DNA of 64,000 nt from Cytophagaceae bacterium (GTDB lineage Bacteria > Bacteroidota > Bacteroidia > Cytophagales > Spirosomataceae), in assembly GCA_027486845.1 (NCBI GenBank), contig JAIXOL010000077.1, forward strand, positions 40,172 through 104,171, written 5' to 3'. A program made the translations under genes and the position numbers. Positions 58,434 to 64,000 of this stretch are shown one piece after another. The stretch's first letter is position 1, and each line of letters starts with the position of its first letter. The notes under the pieces were generated by a model. It made no database searches and was not told where the DNA came from. It saw nothing but the letters and a program-made list of their open reading frames with translations.

Positions 58434-59231
58434 TTATTCTAAATTTTTGATGATTGCTTTTACTAAAATTGCCGAGTTATCGGCTGCTACTTTTTTAAAT
58501 GTTTGGAAATCGGCAGGGGCAGCTTCATTGGCTTTGTCGCTGATACTTCTTATAATCAAGAAAGGTAAATTTTGCTGAAAACAGATTTGTGCAACCACGG
58601 CACCTTCCATTTCGGTAGCATCTGCTTGGTAATTTCTTCTAAACCCAGCCACTGCCACGCTTGAAGCTACAAACGTATCGCCCGTTACGATAGTTCCTAC
58701 TGAAACCCTAGGTTGAGGCGAATCAGTCGTTATTTTTTTGAGTTCGATACCTTTTGCAGCCTCACCGGCTATGGCAACTAAGATAGAATCTGATAAGAAA
58801 AACTGGGGATTAAGCTGCTTTGTATGCGGATTACGAGTAGGGTAGAACTTCAAGCTATCGTTGGTCAATCGCCCATAATCGTGGTAAGAAAGACGCTTGC
58901 CAATCAGAATATCTCCTTGGTTTAAATCAGGGTTCACAGCACCCGCCACGCCTGTAAAAATAATTATTTTTGGCGAAAATTCTTTGATAATCAAGGTTGT
59001 AACTATACTGGCGTTTGCTTTTCCGATACCCGTTTCGGCCAAAACTACTTTTTTGCCGTTGAGCTTGCCAGTTTTAAACCTAAAACCTAAAATTTCCTTG
59101 GTTTTTGCGTGTTTCAGCTTCGATTGAAGTAATTCTACTTCTTCTGCCATCGCACCCAAAATCGCAATTCTTTGGGCAAATGAAGTGGCGGATACTAAGA
59201 ATAGTACAAAAATTAGTAGTCTGGTTTTCAT
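58434..59231 (-). CDS. mtnN: 5-prime-methylthioadenosine/S-adenosylhomocysteine nucleosidase with signal peptide
   Basis: A 265-residue nucleosidase cleaving MTA or SAH to adenine. It begins with a signal peptide (MKTRLLIFVLFLVSATSFAQ), then the fold starts RIAILGAMAEEVELL with catalytic acid Glu, IIIFTGVAGAVNPDLNQGDI, ADATEMEGAVVAQIC with catalytic Glu, and IRSISDKANEAAP with catalytic Asp. Export is unusual for this normally cytoplasmic enzyme. Operon with the purine permease (76 nt upstream) and PatB/MalY lyase (7 nt downstream). Confidence 0.9.
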   Translation of the reverse strand: MKTRLLIFVLFLVSATSFAQRIAILGAMAEEVELLQSKLKHAKTKEILGFRFKTGKLNGKKVVLAETGIGKANASIVTTLIIKEFSPKIIIFTGVAGAVNPDLNQGDILIGKRLSYHDYGRLTNDSLKFYPTRNPHTKQLNPQFFLSDSILVAIAGEAAKGIELKKITTDSPQPRVSVGTIVTGDTFVASSVAVAGFRRNYQADATEMEGAVVAQICFQQNLPFLIIRSISDKANEAAPADFQTFKKVAADNSAILVKAIIKNLE

Positions 59232-59307
59232 TGAAGGAAAGTAAAAGTTTAAAAAATGGGTGATTGAATAAATTTGTTACATTCATAATTTTTAAGTATC
59301 AATTCTT

Positions 59308-60615
59308 TTAATGTCCTAAATATAATGCCCAAGTTGCAAAAATATCAATAATGATGAGCATCCACGAAACCTCCTTCGCTTTTCCGTTGATGACTTTGAT
59401 AATTGTCCATGATAAAAATCCCCAAATGATGCCTTGAGTAATAGAATAAGTGAACGGAATCAGCACCATTGCTAAAAATGCAGGAATAGCATCATCTAGT
59501 TTATCCCAATTAATTTTTGTGACTGATTTCATCATCAAAACTCCAACCACAATCAAGGCAGGAGCGGTTGCAATAGCTGGAATAATGCTCAAAAGTGGCG
59601 ATAAAAACATAAATGGCAAAAACAAAATACCTGCTGTAATGGCCGTTACGCCCGTTCGTCCACCTTGACTAATCCCAACTGCAGACTCGATAAATGCAGT
59701 TCCTGGACTAGTACCCAGTAAACCGCCTATTGTGGTTGCGACGGCATCGGTCAAAAGTGATTGCTTAATATTGCGAGGTTCGCCACCTTCATCATATAAA
59801 TCAGCTGCTTCGGCAATGCCAACGAATGTAGAAAGACTATCAAACAAATCGGTAAAAACAAAGGCAAAAATAACAGGTAAAAGGCTTATTTTGAGCGAGT
59901 TAACAATATCGAGTTGGAAAAGCAAACTAAAATCAGGAGCAGAAAAAATACCTTGCCAAGTAACCAAAGTTTTTTGTCCAAAATTGATGGTGGAGGCATC
60001 ACCCCACCACCTTCCTATTGGAATGGCAATGAGTGTTGTGAGCAAAATCCCAATAATTATTCCTCCTTTGATATGCCTCGTAAGCATAACCATTGTAAAA
60101 GCTAAGCCAATCAAGAAAGTAATAATAATTGGGTCGTGCAAGCTCGAAATGCCAACCATTGTGGCAGGGTTTGGAACAATAAATTTGGCATTGGAAAATC
60201 CAATGAGGGTAATAAAAAGCCCGATTCCTGCCGAGATTGCATAACGTAGTTGCTTCGGAATAGCCTTTACGATTTGGGTACGAACATTGAAAATTGAAAG
60301 CAAAAGAAAGATAATACCTGCCCAAAATACCGCTCCTAAAGCCACTTGCCACGAAATACCCATGCCTTTCACGGCCGTAAAAGTAAAAAAAGCATTCATG
60401 CCCATGCCAGGGGCAACGACGATTGGATTTTTGGCATAAATTCCCATCATCAAACTACAAAAAAATGATAATAAAACGGTAGCAGTAAGCACGCCATTAA
60501 ACGACATTCCAGCTTGGCTCAAAATGGCAGGATTGACAACAATAATATACATTGTGGCCAAGAATGTAGAAACTCCAGCCAGTATTTCGGTTTTTAGGGT
60601 AGGTTTTAGTGGCAT
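59308..60615 (-). CDS. NCS2 purine permease (AzgA/GhxP type)
   Basis: A 435-residue permease with about 13 TM helices. EILAGVSTFLATMYIIVVNP at 9-28, VVAPGMGMNAFFTFT at 66-80 and GLLGTSPGTAFIESAVGISQGG are the family motifs, typical of adenine/guanine/hypoxanthine proton symporters. First gene of an operon with the exported MTA/SAH nucleosidase, which makes adenine outside: an uptake partner for its product. Confidence 0.92.
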   Translation of the reverse strand: MPLKPTLKTEILAGVSTFLATMYIIVVNPAILSQAGMSFNGVLTATVLLSFFCSLMMGIYAKNPIVVAPGMGMNAFFTFTAVKGMGISWQVALGAVFWAGIIFLLLSIFNVRTQIVKAIPKQLRYAISAGIGLFITLIGFSNAKFIVPNPATMVGISSLHDPIIITFLIGLAFTMVMLTRHIKGGIIIGILLTTLIAIPIGRWWGDASTINFGQKTLVTWQGIFSAPDFSLLFQLDIVNSLKISLLPVIFAFVFTDLFDSLSTFVGIAEAADLYDEGGEPRNIKQSLLTDAVATTIGGLLGTSPGTAFIESAVGISQGGRTGVTAITAGILFLPFMFLSPLLSIIPAIATAPALIVVGVLMMKSVTKINWDKLDDAIPAFLAMVLIPFTYSITQGIIWGFLSWTIIKVINGKAKEVSWMLIIIDIFATWALYLGH

Positions 60616-61060
60616 ACACGCACAATTTTAAAAGTTTGCGTTGCAAGATAAAACGATAAAAATGAATTCGAAATGAAGAAGGTATATTTTAAAGAAGATT
60701 GAAGAAAAAATTTATTGAAATACTAGTTCTGTATAATTGCTACCAAATTAGAAATCAAAACCAAATGAATTACACTCAGCAATAAATTAAACGGTAAGTA
60801 ATTAAGAGCAATATTAGGTTATTTAAAAGTAAATTGTTAAAACTGAACTTGTGAAGCCAAATTTTCAATGATTACAATACTGATAAGCAATAAAAGACAA
60901 ATGATGTTTCATATCAAGAACGTGCATAAAAAGAGGTGTTTAGGTTTGGTGCACAAAGATGGTTCGGAAAAAATAATCCATTTAGAAAATGTCAAGAAAT
61001 CCGTCAGGCGTATCTCTCAAAATTCTTCCGTACCTTTATCGAAATTTCCTGTTAAAACAA
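60616..61060. other. 445-bp intergenic and leader region
   Basis: AT-rich divergent spacer before the pseudouridine synthase gene. A 76-codon plus-strand frame at 60868-61098 overlaps that gene and has no recognisable features. No repeat or RNA structure was identified. Confidence 0.45.
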
Positions 61061-61753
61061 ATGCAAGACACCGTACTTCCTATTCTTTACCAAGATGAAC
61101 ATTTGGTAGCCATCAACAAGCCGCATAATTTATTGGTGCATCGCTCGTCAATCGCTGCCGAAGAAAGTGTTTTTGCATTACAGTTATTGCGTGACCAGCT
61201 AAATTGTTGGGTGAGTCCGTGCCACCGAATCGACCGCAAGACTTCGGGAGTTCTGCTTTTTGCTCTTACTGCCGAAGCCGATAAAGCCGTGAAAATGCAA
61301 TTTGAAAACCATGCTACCTACAAAAAATACTTAGCTTTAGTGCGTGGTTATTTGCCCGAATCAGGCACAGCCGACCGACCATTGGCGAAAGAAAACGGCA
61401 CGCTCCAAAATGCAGTAACGCATTTCAGATGTTTGAAACAAATAGAACTTGAAATCGAAGTAAGCCGCTACCCGACATCACGGTATTCGTTGGCAGAAAT
61501 TACGCCTGAAACTGGCCGAATGCACCAAATTAGGAGGCATTTTGCTCAATTAAGACACTATTTGATTGGTGATAAAACTTACGGAGAATGCAAGCACAAT
61601 AAGATGTTTGAGGAGCGGTTTGGATTGAATACAATGCTTCTACATGCCAGCCAGCTGAGTGTTATTCACCCAATCACGGGAGCCAATTTGCATATATCTG
61701 CCCCCATGAGTGATGAATTTACAAGAATCTTAACCGAAATTGGGATGATTTGA
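61061..61753 (+). CDS. TruC-like tRNA/rRNA pseudouridine synthase (RluA family)
   Basis: A 230-residue enzyme starting MQDTVLPILYQDEHLVAINK at 61061; the longer frame adds 24 atypical codons. Catalytic HRIDRKTSGVLLFAL contains the nucleophilic Asp. LALVRGYLPESGTADRPL and TPETGRMHQIRRHFAQLRH complete the family pattern. Short length and lack of an S4 domain fit TruC (tRNA U65) rather than RluC or RluD. Monocistronic. Confidence 0.88.
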   Translation: MQDTVLPILYQDEHLVAINKPHNLLVHRSSIAAEESVFALQLLRDQLNCWVSPCHRIDRKTSGVLLFALTAEADKAVKMQFENHATYKKYLALVRGYLPESGTADRPLAKENGTLQNAVTHFRCLKQIELEIEVSRYPTSRYSLAEITPETGRMHQIRRHFAQLRHYLIGDKTYGECKHNKMFEERFGLNTMLLHASQLSVIHPITGANLHISAPMSDEFTRILTEIGMI

Positions 61754-61754
61754 T

Positions 61755-61849
61755 TTGTTATTGGTTATCGGTGTACTTGTTACTAGTTAATTGTTATTAA
61801 AACCAGTTTTCCAATAACCAATTCACCAGTAACTATTTCCCAATAACAA
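61755..61849. repeat. Palindromic heptamer repeat, locus 9
   Basis: TTGTTATTGG at 61755-61764 and CCAATAACAA at 61840-61849 are exact reverse complements. Between them, the two sides are built from 7-mers on the words GTTATTG and ACCAATA, pairing further but imperfectly. The repeat starts 1 nt after the pseudouridine synthase stop and ends 2 nt before the convergent gene. Confidence 0.8.
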
Positions 61850-61851
61850 AC

Positions 61852-62919
61852 CTACTTAGAAACATCAGCATGGTCGGCATCACCGAGCAAGAAACCAAAT
61901 GGTTTTAGCCCTTCTACCGAATCAAAAATTACCTTAATGATGGCCGTTAAAGGCAATGCAAGGACCAAACCACTTATTCCCCAAAGTGAGCTAAAAACAA
62001 TTAAGGCAATAATTGCGGCCATTGAGTTGATACTTACTTTTGAACCAACAATGTATGGCGTTATAAAATTTCCTTCGAGAAATTGGATAGTGGCAAACAA
62101 TGAAGCTACACCGACTGCATAAAGCGGATTGTCTTTGGTAATTAATGCAAAAAGAATCGGTAAAAGTGAGCCAATGGCAATGCCAATATAAGGCAAAAGC
62201 ACCAAGAAAGAAGCCAAAAAACCGAAGAAAATGGCATGTTCAATTCCCAGCAGATAAAGTCCTATGGTATTTAAGATTCCGATGATACCAATAACCATTA
62301 TCAAACCCACCATATAGTCAATCACTACATTTTTTATCTTCTTCAAAACCACATTTACTCGGTGGCTACTTACTGATTTAAACGCTTTGTAAAAAAAAAC
62401 TTTGATGAAATCACGGTAAAGTAACATCAGAAATATATAAAGTGGAATAAGCGTGAGGTTGCCCAAAAGTCCTGTTGTTGTTGAGAGCGTATTTCCCAAA
62501 ATATCACTGTTGTTTTTTAAAAACTCTGTTAAGTATTTCTTGCCTTCAACTCTCTGTTGAGTACGAGTAATATGAAAATTTCTACGAATGAAAATTTGCA
62601 CATCAAAGTAAAGTTTTTCGACTTTTTCGGTCAATTGAGGGAGTATTTCCTCAAAATCCATTATTTGAATATAAACCAAATAAAAAAGTGAAAGCAATAC
62701 ACCAATCGTTACTAGAATCGTAATCGTAATGGCCAACCAACGAGGAAAACGCCACCTTTCAAGAAACTGACAAACGGGCAATAATAGTAAAGCAAAAATA
62801 CAAGCAAAGGTGAGTGGAATGAGCAAATCTCTGAGCATAAACAACCCATAAATAATAATCACCAGCGAAATCAATACATAAGCGAGGCGAGTCGTAAATG
62901 GTTGTTGAAAAGTTTTCAT
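61852..62919 (-). CDS. AI-2E-family (PerM/YdiK-like) transporter
   Basis: A 355-residue membrane protein with about eight TM helices. LLIPLTFACIFALLLLPVCQ near 30-50, an amphipathic region at 85-150 (KVEKLYFDVQIFIRRNF), then LLGNLTLIPLYIFLMLLYRD and the YIGIAIGSLLPILFALIT and GLVLALPLTAIIKVIFDSVE C-terminal blocks. Annotated substrates are diverse and mostly unproven. Monocistronic; ends at a palindromic heptamer repeat. Confidence 0.9.
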   Translation of the reverse strand: MKTFQQPFTTRLAYVLISLVIIIYGLFMLRDLLIPLTFACIFALLLLPVCQFLERWRFPRWLAITITILVTIGVLLSLFYLVYIQIMDFEEILPQLTEKVEKLYFDVQIFIRRNFHITRTQQRVEGKKYLTEFLKNNSDILGNTLSTTTGLLGNLTLIPLYIFLMLLYRDFIKVFFYKAFKSVSSHRVNVVLKKIKNVVIDYMVGLIMVIGIIGILNTIGLYLLGIEHAIFFGFLASFLVLLPYIGIAIGSLLPILFALITKDNPLYAVGVASLFATIQFLEGNFITPYIVGSKVSINSMAAIIALIVFSSLWGISGLVLALPLTAIIKVIFDSVEGLKPFGFLLGDADHADVSK

Positions 62920-63039
62920 GTTTCTAAAAAAATTTGAGAGATAATTCGTTGATTTATAGACAGTTTTTTTTCAAAATTAACTATCTTGTTAACTAATTTC
63001 AAATTTTTCTTATTGATTTAGAAAACACTCCCTAAAGCT

Positions 63040-63876
63040 ATGTTTCTTTATAAATTTTATATGTTTTTGTTTTCTCTAAAAATTGCTACCTGTAATTGCC
63101 ACAGTGAAATACAAAAAAGTGGTTTTCACAAGGCAAAAAGTGCATATACTATCACCCAAACAGGTAGAATGCCCACCTGTATCAATGAAAGTTCAGGATT
63201 GGCAAAAGCATGGCAAGAAAATTATTATTGGACGATTAATGATAGTGGTGGTAACACCGAACTTTACATGATTGGTGAGCAAGGCCGAGTTTTTGATACA
63301 CTTTTTGTCAATGATTCAAAAAATATTGATTGGGAAGACTTGGCCAAAGATGATAAAGGAAATATTTATGTTGGAGATTTTGGTAACAATAATCAAAATC
63401 GAAAGGATCTCTCGATTTATAAGTTTAGAAATGGCAAAACCGAAAAAATCACTTTTCACTACGCAGACCAAAACCATTTTCCAGCAAAAGATAAGATTTT
63501 TGATTGTGAAGCATTTTTTTGGTTCGGTGGAAAACTCTATTTGTTCTCGAAAGATTGGTCAATAAAACACCAAACAAAGCTTTACAGCTTGCTCGATAGA
63601 GAAGGCGATTATGCACTTTTGCCTGAGGAAAGTATTTTCCTAAAAAGTCCCATAACTTCAGCCGATGTTAGTCCAAATGGAAAAGAATTTGCTTTACTTT
63701 CTTACGGGAAAATTTATATTTTTGAGATTTCTAGTGAGAAAATTGATTTTTCTAAGCCAAAATCATGTATAAAGGTTGGTCGAAATCAAATGGAAGCCAT
63801 TGCCTATGTAAATGATACAGATTTAGTGATGACCAATGAGCAACGAAAGATTTATCGAGTGAATCGCAAACGGTAG
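63040..63876 (+). CDS. Secreted beta-propeller-like protein
   Basis: A 278-residue exported protein with a short hydrophobic N-terminus and a Cys (ATCNCHSE) that could be a lipid-attachment site. ESSGLAKAWQENYYWTINDS and KNIDWEDLAKDDKGNIYVGD resemble the propeller of SdiA-regulated/phytase-like proteins; a final NQMEAIAYVNDTDLVMTNEQ follows. The start may be the second ATG at 63061. Function unknown. Confidence 0.65.
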   Translation: MFLYKFYMFLFSLKIATCNCHSEIQKSGFHKAKSAYTITQTGRMPTCINESSGLAKAWQENYYWTINDSGGNTELYMIGEQGRVFDTLFVNDSKNIDWEDLAKDDKGNIYVGDFGNNNQNRKDLSIYKFRNGKTEKITFHYADQNHFPAKDKIFDCEAFFWFGGKLYLFSKDWSIKHQTKLYSLLDREGDYALLPEESIFLKSPITSADVSPNGKEFALLSYGKIYIFEISSEKIDFSKPKSCIKVGRNQMEAIAYVNDTDLVMTNEQRKIYRVNRKR

Positions 63877-63883
63877 AAAACAA

Positions 63884-63921
63884 AAAGAGGCTGTCTCAAA
63901 AGTAATTTTGGGGCAGCTTTT
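63884..63921. other. Hairpin resembling a terminator or IS end
   Basis: GAGGCTGTCTCAAAA at 63887-63901 faces TTTTGGGGCAGC at 63906-63917, a 12-bp stem with wobble pairs, flanked by AAAA and TTTT. It follows the last gene at the right edge and could be its terminator. GAGGCTGTCTCAAAAGT is also, from memory, the kind of end seen on some IS elements, and the 80 bp after it are non-coding as far as visible. Confidence 0.45.
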
Positions 63922-64000
63922 ATTTTATGCTACTTTTTGAAAAAATTCAAGGTAATTTTTCGAGATTTTAAGAATTGTTGAATTATTTGAGGATTTAGTG

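Noticed and set aside
60868..61098. 76-codon ORF overlapping the pseudouridine synthase start
   Set aside because: It overlaps a well-supported gene in another frame and has no recognisable features.
1..64000. CRISPR array, tRNA or rRNA genes, prophage
   Set aside because: I looked for direct repeats with unique spacers, cloverleaf-like stretches and phage structural genes and saw none. The heptamer tracts have no unique spacers.

Overview
The window is a chromosomal segment of a low-GC Bacteroidota bacterium, most likely a member of the Cytophagales. The evidence is TAnnTTTG-type minus-7 promoter boxes, a PorP/SprF-like protein and a T9SS C-terminal sorting domain (type IX secretion), a short histone H1-like protein, DUF3078, DUF4369 and MG2/plug families, an alpha-oxoamine synthase of the kind that starts sphingolipid synthesis, and a small ECF sigma factor. 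About 50 genes are densely packed on both strands. I saw no rRNA, tRNA or CRISPR array.

Layout. 0-10 kb: end of a fasciclin-like gene, a DlgD-type dehydrogenase, a secreted GATase-like protein, a YdeI-like protein, a renalase-like oxidoreductase, a PAP2 phosphatase, an acyl-CoA thioesterase and a 1225-residue repeat-rich surface protein. 10-20 kb: phosphofructokinase, YdcF-like protein, secreted thioredoxin-like protein, DUF1648, Uma2 nuclease, biotin carboxylase, alpha-oxoamine synthase, histone-like protein, Gfo/Idh/MocA oxidoreductase, DUF1003. 20-28 kb: a thermolysin-like protease with T9SS signal, a GT-C-type membrane protein and an SBBP-repeat secreted protein.

28-36 kb is the most interesting accessory region. 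An ECF sigma factor and a one-TM, TPR-bearing putative anti-sigma factor are surrounded by envelope genes: a DUF3078 beta-barrel, a lipoprotein, a lone LytTR regulator, a secreted glycine-zipper protein, a membrane-anchored TPR-CHAT (caspase-like) protein and a second beta-barrel. Four promoter regions, including that of the sigma gene itself, share a GTTTACC element with an AT-rich box 18-19 nt downstream, so the locus reads as an autoregulated envelope regulon.

36-43 kb carries sucA, sucB and lpdA on one strand (2-oxoglutarate dehydrogenase complex). Between sucB and lpdA sits an overlapping MNT-HEPN-DUF4177 cassette in which the HEPN gene looks frameshifted and the DUF4177 gene has an in-frame stop. 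43-57 kb: PorP/SprF-like protein, an unrecognised secreted protein, NlpC/P60 and M23 peptidases, two KAS III-like enzymes, an Rrf2 regulator with four cysteines, an MG2-plus-plug protein, a Crp-family regulator and an alpha/beta hydrolase. 57-64 kb: an operon of purine permease, exported MTA/SAH nucleosidase and PatB/MalY C-S lyase, then a TruC-like pseudouridine synthase, an AI-2E-type transporter and a secreted beta-propeller-like protein.

A second theme is a dispersed set of short repeats with 7-nt periodicity, often folded into long palindromes, sitting mostly at gene ends. Their 7-mer words differ from locus to locus. Two such tracts lie in frame inside the two inter-domain linkers of sucB.
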